Shown: positions 52,003 through 61,801, counted from the stretch's first letter. The stretch is DNA of 64,000 nt from JAAYYY01 sp964579295 (GCA_964579295.1 CAZOGK010000013.1:1-64000), one strand, 5' to 3'. Notes: generated by a model from the sequence alone, not told the origin. Translations and numbers: made by a program.

Positions 52003-52866
52003 ATGACCATTGCCGACGCCTTAGAGTGGGCGACGGGCGAGCTGGGCAGGGCGCCGGGCGCGGCTGCCGATGCGCGCCTGCTCCTGCAGCACGTGCTGCG
52101 GCGCCCCCGCTCCTATCTCGTCGCCCACGGCGAGGCCGTCCTGGCGCCGGCCGAGCGCGCGCGCTTTGCAGCGCTCGTCGCCCGCGCGCGGCAGCAGGAG
52201 CCGATTCCCTACCTGGTCGGCAGCGCGCCGTTCTATGGCCGCGACTTCATCGTTACGCCGGATGTTCTCATCCCGCGCCCGGAGACCGAGCTTCTGGTCG
52301 AGGCGGCGCTGGCGTGGGCCCGCCCGCGCCCGGACGCCTGTGTGGTAGATGTCGGCGCCGGCAGCGGCTGCATCGCCGTTACCCTGGCCCGGCATTTGCC
52401 CCATGCGACCGTCATCGCCGTGGATGTTTCGCCGGCCGCGCTGGCGGTTGCCCGCCGCAATGCGGCCCGCTGGCGCGTCGCCGGGCGCATTGACTTCCGC
52501 GAGGGCTCTCTGCTGGACCCAGTCGCTGAGTCGCCTGATCTCATCGTGAGTAACCTACCCTATATCGGGGATGAAGAGTGGACGGAGCTTGCGGGCGGAG
52601 TAAAATGGTACGAACCTGCTGTCGCGCTGCGCGGCGGCCGCACCGGGCTGGAACTGATTGAGCGCCTGCTGCAGCAGGCCCGGTTAGGGTTACGCCGCGG
52701 CGGCGCCCTGTTCCTGGAGATTGGCTGGCGCCAGGGGGTCGCAGCACAGCAGCTGGCACGCAATCAGTTTCCCCAGGCGCATATCGAGCTGTTAAAGGAC
52801 TATGCCGGGCACGATCGAATTGTCGTCGTCAAAGACCATGAAGACGCTCTACCTCCAGGCAACTGA
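52003..52866 (+). CDS. prmC: Release factor glutamine methyltransferase
   Basis: A 287-aa enzyme that methylates the GGQ glutamine of release factors. The N-terminal helical domain (about 1-75) is followed by the Rossmann domain with VDVGAGSGCIAVTLAR (motif I) and IVSNLPYIGDEEW. The usual NPPY is NLPY here. IPRPETELLVEAAL is the family's characteristic PrmC segment. prfA is not adjacent; the gene overlaps the YrdC-domain gene by 29 nt. Confidence 0.9.
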   Translation: MTIADALEWATGELGRAPGAAADARLLLQHVLRRPRSYLVAHGEAVLAPAERARFAALVARARQQEPIPYLVGSAPFYGRDFIVTPDVLIPRPETELLVEAALAWARPRPDACVVDVGAGSGCIAVTLARHLPHATVIAVDVSPAALAVARRNAARWRVAGRIDFREGSLLDPVAESPDLIVSNLPYIGDEEWTELAGGVKWYEPAVALRGGRTGLELIERLLQQARLGLRRGGALFLEIGWRQGVAAQQLARNQFPQAHIELLKDYAGHDRIVVVKDHEDALPPGN

Positions 52867-53455
52867 TCCCGAGGCTGTCGGCCGGGCAGCCGCCCTCTTG
52901 AAGCAGGGCCGGCTGGTCGTCTTTCCCACCGACACGCTTTATGGGGTTGCGGCCGCCGTAGATAACGCCGCGGCCATCGACGCCCTCTACCGCGCCAAAG
53001 GGCGGCCGGATGAAAAGGGCATTCCGGTCCTGCTGGCCGATGCGGACGGGCTGGCGCTGGTGGCGCGTGATACGCCGCCTGTCGCCCGGCAGCTCGCCGA
53101 GCGCTTCTGGCCCGGACCCTTGACGCTCATTCTGCCGCGGCGCAGCGATCTTCCGGCCAATCTGTCGGCCAACGATACCGTGGCCGTGCGCCTGCCGGAC
53201 CATTCGCTGGCGCGGGCTATCATCCGCGCGGCAGGCGGCGCCGTCGCCGCCACCAGCGCCAACCGCTCCGGCGAGCCGCCAGCCGGCGACGCCGGTGAAG
53301 CCAGGGCAGCGCTGGCTGGGCGTGTTGCTGCCATTGTCGATGGCGGGCCGGCGCCCATTGGCCAGCCCTCGACCATTGTCGATTGTACGGCCACGCCCCC
53401 GACCATATTGCGCCAGGGGCCGCTTTCGGCCGGCGATCTTTCCCTGGCGGCCTGA
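52838..53455 (+). CDS. L-threonylcarbamoyladenylate synthase (Sua5/YrdC)
   Basis: A 205-aa single-domain YrdC protein that makes threonylcarbamoyl-AMP for t6A in ANN-decoding tRNAs. GRLVVFPTDTLYGV, KGRPDEKGIPVLL, FWPGPLTLIL and ATSANRSGEPP are signature segments. It lacks the C-terminal Sua5 domain. ATG 52838 was chosen: it opens the conserved part and overlaps prmC by 29 nt, as in many bacteria where the two genes are linked. Confidence 0.92.
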   Translation: MKTLYLQATDPEAVGRAAALLKQGRLVVFPTDTLYGVAAAVDNAAAIDALYRAKGRPDEKGIPVLLADADGLALVARDTPPVARQLAERFWPGPLTLILPRRSDLPANLSANDTVAVRLPDHSLARAIIRAAGGAVAATSANRSGEPPAGDAGEARAALAGRVAAIVDGGPAPIGQPSTIVDCTATPPTILRQGPLSAGDLSLAA

Positions 53456-53461
53456 GTCATT

Positions 53462-54061
53462 ATGGATGGATTGTTTCTGCCGCTACTTCTGACTGGACTG
53501 GCTTTCGTCGCCGCCATCCTTACTTACCGCGACATACGGCGCGGCGGCGCGCGTTACTATGCGCTGGAGCGCGAGGCAATCCTGCGCCGCGCCAGCTTCA
53601 CGCTGATGGCGGCCGTCCTGCTCTTTCTGGGGACGATTTTCCTGCTTGTCACCCAGTACCGGCAGACAACCACCGAGCTGGCGGTGCAGGCCGGCGAAGA
53701 GATTGAAGGCGTGCCGACCTTAACGCCTACCCTTTCCACCCTGCCCCCGACGCCGACAGCCACGGCGACCATCGATCCCGACCTACCAACTGTGACCCCC
53801 ACCTCCGTCGTCTGCCGTGCGGTGGTTCAGGGCACGGGCGGCAGCGGCCTTAACCTGCGCGCCGAACCGGGCGGCGACGGCCTGGAAGTCCTGCAGGAGC
53901 AGGACATTGTCAACATCGTCATGGAGTCGCCGCCGGTGCAGGCCGGGGGCACAACCTGGGTCAATGTACGCACGGCCATCACCCGCAACCAGGGTTGGGT
54001 CTCGCTCAACTTCCTGTTGATCGAAGACCAGTCCTGCCTGGACCAGCTGCAGGGACCGTAA
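53462..54061 (+). CDS. Membrane-anchored bacterial SH3-domain protein
   Basis: A 199-aa protein with two N-terminal membrane helices (about 3-21 and 45-64), a Thr/Pro-rich linker (about 84-118) and an extracytoplasmic SH3b-like domain (about 120-190: SGLNLRAEPGGDG, TWVNVRTAI, GWVSLNFLL). Such domains bind cell-wall peptides. No catalytic domain is attached. It starts 6 nt after the YrdC gene and ends 4 nt before a glycosyltransferase gene. Confidence 0.8.
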   Translation: MDGLFLPLLLTGLAFVAAILTYRDIRRGGARYYALEREAILRRASFTLMAAVLLFLGTIFLLVTQYRQTTTELAVQAGEEIEGVPTLTPTLSTLPPTPTATATIDPDLPTVTPTSVVCRAVVQGTGGSGLNLRAEPGGDGLEVLQEQDIVNIVMESPPVQAGGTTWVNVRTAITRNQGWVSLNFLLIEDQSCLDQLQGP

Positions 54062-54065
54062 CGCC

Positions 54066-55169
54066 ATGCATCTGGGGATTGATGCCAGCCGTGCGGCAAC
54101 GGTCCAGCGTACAGGGACAGAAGGCTACGCCTACCACCTGATCCGGGCGCTGCTGCCGCTGGCAGCGGAGCGGGGGCACCAGGTCACGCTCTACTTCAAT
54201 CAGGCGCCGGCTGCCGACCTATTTCCCGACGCGGCGCAGGAAGTCATTCCCTTTGCGCGGCTCTGGACGCATCTGCGCCTGGGCTGGGCGCTCAACCGCC
54301 GGCGACCCGACCTCTTCTTCACGCCGGCGCACGTCATCCCCTGGAGCTACTTTGGCCGCAGCGTCGCTACCGTGCACGATCTGGGCTACCGCGTCTTCCC
54401 CCATCTCCACACGCGGCTGCAGCTTGCCTACCTGAACTGGAGCACGCTGCACAACGCGCGCCGCAGCCGGCTGGTCATCGCCGACTCGCAGACGACGGCC
54501 GACGATCTGGCCCGCATCTATCACATCTCGCCGGGTAAGATCCGCGTCGTCTATCCCGGCGTCGATCCCTCGCTGGCGCCGGTGCGCGATTCCCGGACAT
54601 TGGCGGCTATCCAGACCAAATACACCATCGTCAGCCCCTACTATCTCTACCTGGGCACGATCCAGCCGCGCAAAAACCTGGTGCGGCTGATCGAAGCCTA
54701 TGGCGCGAGCGGCGTGCCGGAAACGCTGGTGCTGGCCGGTAAGGCCGGCTGGCTATCCGAGCCGATTCTCGACGCGATGGCCCGCCTGCCGCTGCCTATC
54801 CAGGCCCGCATCCGCATTACCGGCTTTGTCGACGAAGCAGATAAGGCAGCGCTGCTCTCCGGGGCCAAGGCGCTGCTCTTTCCATCGCTCTACGAGGGCT
54901 TTGGCTTTCCCGTCCTGGAAGCGCAGGCCTGCGCCATCCCCGTGCTGTGCGCCGACAGCAGCTCGCTGCCCGAAGTGGCCGGGGACGGCGCGCTGCTGGT
55001 GGATGCGGCCTCGACAGAAGCCATTCGCGACGGCATCCACCGCCTCTCCGGCGACGCCACGCTGCGCGAGCAGCTGGTGGCCGCCGGCCAGGCAAATGTG
55101 CAGCGCTTCTCCTGGGAGAAGACGGCCGGCTGCGTCCTGGACGTCCTGGAAGAGGCGGCGAGCGCGTGA
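54066..55169 (+). CDS. GT4 family glycosyltransferase (mannosyltransferase-like)
   Basis: A 367-aa GT-B transferase. GTEGYAYHLIRALLPL is the acceptor-domain start; YLYLGTIQPRKNLVRLIEAY and SLYEGFGFPVLEAQACAIPV (E-x7-E) mark the GT4 donor domain. It opens a five-gene plus-strand glycan operon and overlaps the next gene by 4 nt (GTGA). Donor sugar unknown; similar proteins transfer mannose. Confidence 0.9.
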   Translation: MHLGIDASRAATVQRTGTEGYAYHLIRALLPLAAERGHQVTLYFNQAPAADLFPDAAQEVIPFARLWTHLRLGWALNRRRPDLFFTPAHVIPWSYFGRSVATVHDLGYRVFPHLHTRLQLAYLNWSTLHNARRSRLVIADSQTTADDLARIYHISPGKIRVVYPGVDPSLAPVRDSRTLAAIQTKYTIVSPYYLYLGTIQPRKNLVRLIEAYGASGVPETLVLAGKAGWLSEPILDAMARLPLPIQARIRITGFVDEADKAALLSGAKALLFPSLYEGFGFPVLEAQACAIPVLCADSSSLPEVAGDGALLVDAASTEAIRDGIHRLSGDATLREQLVAAGQANVQRFSWEKTAGCVLDVLEEAASA

Positions 55170-55906
55170 CCTCGCCAGCCCACACCCCTATTCTGGGCAT
55201 ACCCATTCATGACGTGACGATGGCCGAGACGCTGCAGCTTGTCATCGGCTATATGGGCGAGGAGCGGCTGCACCAGATCGCCACGGTGAACCCCGAATTT
55301 GTGATGAAGGCCCAGGACGACCCGGCTTTCCGACAGGTCTTACAGGAAGCCGATCTGTGCATTCCCGACGGTGTAGGTCTGCTGCTGGCGGGCCGGCGCT
55401 ACCGGCGCCCCTTCCGCGAGCGGGTAGCCGGCTCCGAGCTTGTCTACCATCTGGCCGAGGCGGCGGCAGCGCATGGCTGGCGCCTCTTTTTGCTGGGCGC
55501 CGCGCCGGGGGTGGCCGAGGAGGCGGCCCGCAGGCTGTGTGCGCGCTATCCCGCGCTGCAGATTGCCGGCGCCTATGCCGGCTCGCCCGATGCGGCCGAG
55601 AATGACGAGATTGTGGCGCTCATCAACGCCAGCCGCGCCAATTTGCTCTATGTGGCTTACGGCGCGCCACGGCAGGATATGTGGATAGCGCGCAACCGCG
55701 CTAAGCTGAGCACGGTCCGGGTAGCCATTGGCGTAGGCGGGGCGCTTGACTTTATCGCCGGCACGGCTGTGCGCGCCCCGGAGCGCTGGCAGCGGCTGGG
55801 GCTCGAATGGTTCTACCGTCTGCTGCGCGAGCCCTGGCGCTGGCGGCGTATGCTAGCCCTGCCCCGCTTTGCCTGGCGCGTGTTATGGACGCAAGCCGGC
55901 CAATGA
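55166..55906 (+). CDS. WecG/TagA/CpsF family glycosyltransferase (GT26)
   Basis: A 246-aa transferase. TVNPEFVMKAQDDPAFRQ, CIPDGVGLLLAGR, FLLGAAPGVAEEAA, VAYGAPRQDMWIAR and GVGGALDFIAGT are characteristic GT26 segments. Relatives add N-acetylmannosamine or similar residues to undecaprenyl-linked GlcNAc. GTG 55166 overlaps the upstream stop, and the end overlaps the next start (ATGA). The C-terminal WRWRRMLALPRFAWRVLW may associate with the membrane. Confidence 0.92.
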   Translation: MTSPAHTPILGIPIHDVTMAETLQLVIGYMGEERLHQIATVNPEFVMKAQDDPAFRQVLQEADLCIPDGVGLLLAGRRYRRPFRERVAGSELVYHLAEAAAAHGWRLFLLGAAPGVAEEAARRLCARYPALQIAGAYAGSPDAAENDEIVALINASRANLLYVAYGAPRQDMWIARNRAKLSTVRVAIGVGGALDFIAGTAVRAPERWQRLGLEWFYRLLREPWRWRRMLALPRFAWRVLWTQAGQ

Positions 55907-57027
55907 TCTACGTCGACGTGTCGGCCGCGGTCCACAGCAAGGCCGGTCTGGGCCGCTACAGCGAGCGGCTTGCTCATGCCCTGGCGGCGCAACACCCCGG
56001 CCAGATTGCCCTCTTCTATAACCACGGCAGGGGGACTCACCTGCCGCCGCGCCTACTGCCTCTGCCCAGCCGCAGTGTGGCCCTGGGCTACAAGCCGTGG
56101 CGCATGAGCGTGCTCCTGGCGCATCTCAGCCACGTTCGCTTCGACCAGTATGTGCCGGGCGCGACAGTCTTCCACAGCACCGAACACCTGCTCATGCCCC
56201 TGCGCCGCACCCCGACAGTCCTGACCGTGCACGACCTGATCTACAAGCTCTATCCGGCCTATCACAAGCGGCTCAACTACTGGTATCTGAACATCGCCAT
56301 GCCCATTTTCTGCCGCCGGGCGCGGGCCATCATTGCCGTCAGCGAGGCGACGAAAGCCGATATTATCCGCCACTACGGGGTCGATCCGGCGCGTATCCAC
56401 GTGGTTTATGAGGCGGCGGCGCCGCACTTCCGGCCGCCGTCGCCAGAGGCCGTGGCCCGCGTCCGGGCCCGCTACGAGCTGCCGGAGCAGTACCTCGTGC
56501 ATTTGGGCACCGTCGAGCCGCGCAAGAACCTGGACCGGCTGCTGGACGCGCTGCTGGCGCTGCGCCGCGACTTTGCCGGGCTGCGGCTGGTCCTCGTCGG
56601 GGCGCGCGGCTGGCTCGTCGACGATTTCTTTGCCCGCGTGGAACGCGAGGGGCTGGCAGACATGGTACACCCCCTCGGCTGGATTCCCGACGAAGATCTG
56701 CCGGCTATCCTGGCGGCCGCCGCTCTGGCCGTGCAGCCGAGCCTCTATGAAGGCTTTGGCCTGCCGATCCTGGAAGCGATGGCTTCCGGGCAGGCTGTCG
56801 CCGCCAGCCGCAGCAGCAGCCACCCGGAAGTGGGCGGCGACGCGGCCGCCTACTTCGATCCTGGCGACGTGGCCGACATGGCGGCCGTTATCGGGCGGCT
56901 GTTGCGCGATCCTGACGACGTCGCCATGCGGCGGCAGCGCGGCCTGGAGCAGGCGGCGCGCTTCAGCTGGGAGCGCGCCGCCCGAGAAAGCTACGCCGTC
57001 TACGAAACAGTCCGCCGCGCAACGTGA
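55903..57027 (+). CDS. GT4 family glycosyltransferase
   Basis: A 374-aa GT-B transferase. KAGLGRYSERLAHALAAQ begins the acceptor domain; YLVHLGTVEPRKNLDRLLDA and SLYEGFGLPILEAMASGQAV mark the donor domain. The ATG at 55903 within ATGA overlaps the GT26 gene; upstream in-frame ATGs lie inside that gene. It is coupled to the following membrane protein gene. Confidence 0.9.
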   Translation: MIYVDVSAAVHSKAGLGRYSERLAHALAAQHPGQIALFYNHGRGTHLPPRLLPLPSRSVALGYKPWRMSVLLAHLSHVRFDQYVPGATVFHSTEHLLMPLRRTPTVLTVHDLIYKLYPAYHKRLNYWYLNIAMPIFCRRARAIIAVSEATKADIIRHYGVDPARIHVVYEAAAPHFRPPSPEAVARVRARYELPEQYLVHLGTVEPRKNLDRLLDALLALRRDFAGLRLVLVGARGWLVDDFFARVEREGLADMVHPLGWIPDEDLPAILAAAALAVQPSLYEGFGLPILEAMASGQAVAASRSSSHPEVGGDAAAYFDPGDVADMAAVIGRLLRDPDDVAMRRQRGLEQAARFSWERAARESYAVYETVRRAT

Positions 57028-59378
57028 TGCGCGACAACTGGCGCCGGCTCCTAGCGCTCCTGCTGCTGGCTATCCCCCTGCTCTATCTGGCGACAATGGC
57101 GCGCGGGCTTGTCCTCGGCGATCCGACCGAATACACACTCGTCGCCAACGTCCTGGGGATCGCCCACCCGCCGGGCTATGCCTTCATCACCCTGGCCGGC
57201 AAGCTCTTCCAGACGCTCATCCCCTTCGGCGGCATCCCCTGGCGCATGCATCTGCTGGCCGTGGCGGCGGCTACGCTTGCGGCCGTGGCCCTCTTCCTGG
57301 CGCTGCGCGCGCTGCGGCGCGGGCTGGGCGTGGCCGCGTGCGGCGATGGGCTGCTCGCCGGACTCTTCGCCGCGCTTAGCGTCGCCCTCGCCGCCGACGT
57401 GTGGCAGCACGCGATCCACGCCAACCCGCACATCATCACCGCCGCCTTTCTGGCCGGTAACCTCTGCTTACTGACGCGCTGGTGGGCCTCCGGCGACGAC
57501 GCCGGCGTGTTGCGCAATGACCGCTGGCTCTATGCCGCCGCCTTCCTCGCCGGGCTCGGCGTTACCCACCACCCGCTGACCGTGTTCAGCGCGCCGGCCT
57601 ATCTGCTCTTTGTCCTGGTGGTGCGCCCGCGGCTGTGGCAACGCCCGCGCACGCTGCTCTGGCTGGCACTGGCCGTGCTGCTCGGCCTCTCCCTCTTCCT
57701 CTATTATCCGATCCGCAGCCCCATGCAGCCCGTTTTCGGCCCGCATGGGATGAACACCGTTTCCGGCTTCCTTGACCACGTGCTGGCGCGTGGCCTAAGC
57801 GAGAGCCTGCCCTTCTTTGGCCTGGCCGACCAGCCGCTGCGGGCGCTGGTCTTCTGGACGCTGCTGCGGCTGCAATACGCGCTGCCCACCATCTTCCTGG
57901 CGGCGCTGGGCTTCGTCTGGCTGGCGCGCCGCGAATGGCGGCTGGCGCTGCTCTATGGGCTGGCGTTCCTGGCTAACTACGCCTTTGTCATTAGCCTGCG
58001 CGCCCAGGACATTATGGCCTATCTGCTCGGCCCATTTATGATCGTCGGTCTCCTAGCCGGCGCCGGCGTGCTCGCGCTGTTGCATATGCTGCGGCGGCGG
58101 GCAGCGCCGGCTACCGCGCTGGCGCTGCTGCTGGCGGCGCTCTTTCTGCTGGGACCAGCCCTGCAGTTGGCGCGCAACCTGCCGGCCATCTCGCTGCGCG
58201 ACTACGACGAAGGCGACGCTTACGTGGCCGCCGTCTTTGACACCTTTCGCGGCCGCGGCGAGGGCGCTGTTTTGCTCAACGACTGGGAGCATATGACGCC
58301 GCTCTGGTACACACGCTTTGTCGCAGGGCGCTGGCCCGACCCCGCCGACGTGCGGCCCGAATTCGTCTCCACCGACAGGCCCTGGCTGGAGAGCGTCTAT
58401 GCCTTTCTGCCGGGCGGGCCCGTCTATCTAAATAGCTACCGGCGCGAGATTGTCGATGCGGGCTTTCGCCTGCGCCCAGCCGGGCCGTTTTATCAGGTGC
58501 TGGAGCCGGCGAGCGCGGCGAGCCAGAGCCTGCCGCCTGAGCTGACGCCGGCGGCGGCCGCTTTCGGCGAGCTAGAAATCGCCGGTTACCTGCTCCCCGG
58601 CGAAGCCAGCGCGGGCGAATTCGTGCCCTTCACACTGGCGATGACCGCACCCATGACGCCTACCCACTACTTTGTCCCCTCGCTCACGGTCGGGCCGCTC
58701 GTCTACACCCATACCACCGACAGCCATCTGCTGACGCCGTGGTGGCGGCCGGGCGAGATCGTCGTCGAGCGCTTTGACTTCGCCCTGCCGCATGATTTGC
58801 CGGGCGGCACCTACCCGGTGACGCTCACGATGGTCGATCTGAGCGCCGGCGAGCAGGCTGGGCCGGCGCTGTCGCTGGGAGAGCTGCTGGTCCACGAGCA
58901 GGCCAACCCGCCGCGCACCGACCATCTGCTGGCGAACTTCCGGCAGCGCGTGGCGCTGGCGGCCGCCTGGGGCCAGGCCGGCGCCCAGCTACAGCGGGCG
59001 CCCTGGTCCGAGCCGCTGACGGTGCAGCGCGGCGGCGCCATCCACCTGCTGCTGCAGTGGGAAAGCCTGGCGCTGGCCGAAGAGAGCTACACGGTGTTCG
59101 TGCATCTCATCGACGAGGCGAACCGGCCCCACGCCACCCTCGACTACACGCCGCTGGGCGGCGCCGCCCCCACCCACCTCTGGATTCCCAAATGGCTGCC
59201 GGGCCAGCGCCTGCTGGACCCATACCGCCTGCCGCTTGACGAGTCGCTGGCGCCGGGGCTCTATTACGTCGAAGTGGGGCTGTATGAGATGACGGGCCAG
59301 CGCCGGCTGCACATTGCCGGGCCAGACGGAAGCCTGCAGGGCGACCGCTTTATTCTCGGGGCCGTGCTTGTGGAATAA
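57024..59378 (+). CDS. Large DUF2723-type membrane protein
   Basis: A 784-aa protein with about 10-11 membrane helices in the first 390 residues and a long extracytoplasmic part afterwards. LGDPTEYTLVANVLGIAHPP and THHPLTVFSAPAYLL are DUF2723 features; such proteins resemble membrane glycosyltransferases of the GT-C fold, with an acidic loop after helix 1 (GDPTE). A role in moving sugars to proteins or lipids is an inference. The start is GTG 57024 or ATG 57027. It ends the glycan operon. Confidence 0.82.
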   Translation: MMRDNWRRLLALLLLAIPLLYLATMARGLVLGDPTEYTLVANVLGIAHPPGYAFITLAGKLFQTLIPFGGIPWRMHLLAVAAATLAAVALFLALRALRRGLGVAACGDGLLAGLFAALSVALAADVWQHAIHANPHIITAAFLAGNLCLLTRWWASGDDAGVLRNDRWLYAAAFLAGLGVTHHPLTVFSAPAYLLFVLVVRPRLWQRPRTLLWLALAVLLGLSLFLYYPIRSPMQPVFGPHGMNTVSGFLDHVLARGLSESLPFFGLADQPLRALVFWTLLRLQYALPTIFLAALGFVWLARREWRLALLYGLAFLANYAFVISLRAQDIMAYLLGPFMIVGLLAGAGVLALLHMLRRRAAPATALALLLAALFLLGPALQLARNLPAISLRDYDEGDAYVAAVFDTFRGRGEGAVLLNDWEHMTPLWYTRFVAGRWPDPADVRPEFVSTDRPWLESVYAFLPGGPVYLNSYRREIVDAGFRLRPAGPFYQVLEPASAASQSLPPELTPAAAAFGELEIAGYLLPGEASAGEFVPFTLAMTAPMTPTHYFVPSLTVGPLVYTHTTDSHLLTPWWRPGEIVVERFDFALPHDLPGGTYPVTLTMVDLSAGEQAGPALSLGELLVHEQANPPRTDHLLANFRQRVALAAAWGQAGAQLQRAPWSEPLTVQRGGAIHLLLQWESLALAEESYTVFVHLIDEANRPHATLDYTPLGGAAPTHLWIPKWLPGQRLLDPYRLPLDESLAPGLYYVEVGLYEMTGQRRLHIAGPDGSLQGDRFILGAVLVE

Positions 59379-59411
59379 AAAACCGGGCCGCACCAGAGAG
59401 GAGCGGCCCGG
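59377..59411 (-). terminator. Terminator of the transglutaminase gene
   Basis: CCGGGCCGC (59383-59391) pairs with GCGGCCCGG (59403-59411). On the minus strand TTTTTTATT follows, and this T tract overlaps the stop codon of the convergent glycan gene. Confidence 0.8.
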
Positions 59412-59432
59412 CCGAGGAGTCAGGGGCAGCGG

Positions 59433-61709
59433 CTAACGGCGCCAGAGCTGATTCCAGCTTTCGCGCAGGCTGCGGCGCAGCAGGAGCGGGCGAAGCTGCT
59501 TCCATTCGGCGCGTGGGTCAAATTCGGCGTCGCCGTCCGGGTTGCGGCTGAAGCGACGCAGCACGTACTGGTGCGTTAGCTTGCGGATCGGCTCGCGCCC
59601 GTCGGGCACGGCTTCCACCAGCTGGTTGGCGCGCTCATACGGCGTGTCTACGGGCCGGAAGAGCAGGCCGAGCCAGCGGGCCCAGCTCGCCAGCCGGTCG
59701 TAGCTGCGCTCGACGTCGCTTTCCACCTGATGGTTGTAGTAGTTGGCCGCCAGAACCAGCGCGCCAGCCATCGCCAGCAGGACGCTGCCGCCGACGGCCT
59801 GGGAGACTATCAGGCGGCGCCGCTCTTCCGCTGCAGCCGCCTCTCTGGCTTCTTCGGCGGCGCGCAAATCCTCGCGTAAATCGCGATCAGGGCCGGAGAG
59901 GATATCGTCGTCCAATACAGGCTGATCGGAATCGAGGAAGAAGCCCCTGTCAAAGGCATCGCCGGGATTGCCGCTGGCCTCCCCTTCGGGAAGCTCAACA
60001 ACAGGGATGCTGGACGTGGGCTCGAAGATGATCCAGCCGTAGCGCGGGAAAAAGACCTCGACCCAGGTGTGGGCATTGTTGGAGCGCACCCGGTAGGAAG
60101 AGGAGTCCGGCAGGAACTCACCCATCGAGTAGCCGTTGACGATGCGCGCCGGCACCCCTTCCGCGCGCAACATCATTGCCATGGCCGTGGCATAGTAGGT
60201 GCAATAGGCTTCCTGGCTCTCAAAGAGCACGTAATGAACCGGCTCTACGCCCGGCGGCGGTGTATCGATCTGATCATTGTAAGCAATAGTAGCCCGCAGA
60301 TAATCACGGATGGCGATGGCCTTGTCGAAGGCATTGTCGTAGGGCGCCGCCAGCTCGGCGGCCAGGGCGCGCGTTTCCGCGGTCAGCGTGTCCGGCGTCT
60401 GCAGGTAGCTATCCCGTACCCACTGCGGGTAGCTCACGCCGGCGTTACGCAGCGATGTCTTGTCGGCGATGCTCACATCAGAGATGACGGTGTAGGCATC
60501 GCCCGCCCGCAGCACGTAGCGCGAGCGAACCCAGTTAATGGCCTGCACTTCACTGTTCACCACCGCACCAACGTCGATGAACGTCTGCTTGTTCGTCGCG
60601 ATGAACTGGGAAGCAGCGTATAGCGTCCCGCTGTTCGGCGTGTAGTTGACGACCGTCTGCGTAAATGGCGTCCGCAGCAGCAGCTCAGGCTGCGCCAGGC
60701 GTCCCTCGGTGGGCAGATTGAGGAGCGTGGTCTGCGTGCTATTCGACCAGCCCCTCTCACTATGGTAGGTATCCAGCACCACACCCTGCCAGTAGATGGA
60801 GCTTACCGGCGCGGGCACCTGGATGTCCATGATCAGCCGGTTTCCCGGGTTGCGCGCGCCGCCAAGCTGCATCGTGTCCTGGTAAGCGTCGTCGGGCGTA
60901 ATGCCGTAGGAGTTGAGGGAGGCAAAGAGCCGCGTCCAGTTATCCTGGAATCGGCGCCACGGGCGGTCAACCGTCGCCAGCGCGCCCGTTACCTGGTTAT
61001 TGGCGCCCAGGGCCGGCAGTGTGCTGGCCAGCAGCAGGGAAAGCGCGCCGACGACGAAGGCGGCGCGCAGGAAGTCAAAGCGGATATCCTCTTCATAACG
61101 CACGGCTGCCGCGCGCCAGCCGCGCTCGCGGTCCACCAGATGCGTGCGGGCTACAAAGAGCAGCGCCAGCAGAGCGTAAATACCCAGATAGACGACCAGG
61201 GCCTTCGGGCCGTTGTAGTAATAGACGACACTTAAGAGCACCAGACCCGTGGGCACCACAACCCGCCAGACGCGCGGCTTGCGGAATGTATACCAGGCCG
61301 CCGTATAACCAAGAAGCCAGAAGACGCCGGCTGTCTGCAGAACGAAAATGAGGCTGTCGCGGTTGGCGCCGCCTTCGACCGCCTGCTGCATCCAGCGGAT
61401 CTGGCGGCCGGCCAGGTCCAGAATGCGCATGCGCCAGGTCAGCTCCTCGCCCGGCAGCGTGCGGCCGACGAGAAAAGCAATGAGGGCAATGCCATAGACC
61501 AGGGCAAAAATGTGAGCGCGCTGGCCGCGGAAGTTGCTCTTAGCCAGAGCGAGGCCGGCAAACACGGCCGCCGAACTCACCGGCAACAGCACTTCAATAC
61601 CTTCGTCGGTATATTCGGCGGAGATGATTGCGATGGCGGCGACCGTGATCAGTAACCACAACAGGATAAGCGTGGTCCATCCTTCTTCTAGCTTCAGACG
61701 GCCAAACAT
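59433..61709 (-). CDS. TgpA-like transglutaminase-domain membrane protein
   Basis: A 758-aa protein: about six N-terminal membrane helices (to about residue 250), an extracytoplasmic transglutaminase-like domain with Cys503, His547 and acidic Glu563 (FEPT), another membrane helix (about 650-670) and a cytoplasmic DUF4129-type C-terminus. Members such as TgpA are essential in some bacteria and act on surface proteins or peptides. ATG 61709 has AAGGAAA upstream. An extended -10 box at 61802-61810 is the likely promoter. Confidence 0.87.
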   Translation of the reverse strand: MFGRLKLEEGWTTLILLWLLITVAAIAIISAEYTDEGIEVLLPVSSAAVFAGLALAKSNFRGQRAHIFALVYGIALIAFLVGRTLPGEELTWRMRILDLAGRQIRWMQQAVEGGANRDSLIFVLQTAGVFWLLGYTAAWYTFRKPRVWRVVVPTGLVLLSVVYYYNGPKALVVYLGIYALLALLFVARTHLVDRERGWRAAAVRYEEDIRFDFLRAAFVVGALSLLLASTLPALGANNQVTGALATVDRPWRRFQDNWTRLFASLNSYGITPDDAYQDTMQLGGARNPGNRLIMDIQVPAPVSSIYWQGVVLDTYHSERGWSNSTQTTLLNLPTEGRLAQPELLLRTPFTQTVVNYTPNSGTLYAASQFIATNKQTFIDVGAVVNSEVQAINWVRSRYVLRAGDAYTVISDVSIADKTSLRNAGVSYPQWVRDSYLQTPDTLTAETRALAAELAAPYDNAFDKAIAIRDYLRATIAYNDQIDTPPPGVEPVHYVLFESQEAYCTYYATAMAMMLRAEGVPARIVNGYSMGEFLPDSSSYRVRSNNAHTWVEVFFPRYGWIIFEPTSSIPVVELPEGEASGNPGDAFDRGFFLDSDQPVLDDDILSGPDRDLREDLRAAEEAREAAAAEERRRLIVSQAVGGSVLLAMAGALVLAANYYNHQVESDVERSYDRLASWARWLGLLFRPVDTPYERANQLVEAVPDGREPIRKLTHQYVLRRFSRNPDGDAEFDPRAEWKQLRPLLLRRSLRESWNQLWRR

Positions 61710-61801
61710 ACTGGCTTTCCTTTTCCTCGGGCTCCCCACACAGCGCGGTGCGCCCTGACGATGCATCTGTTCGTGGCGCCACCTGGCAACACATCACCTG
61801 T

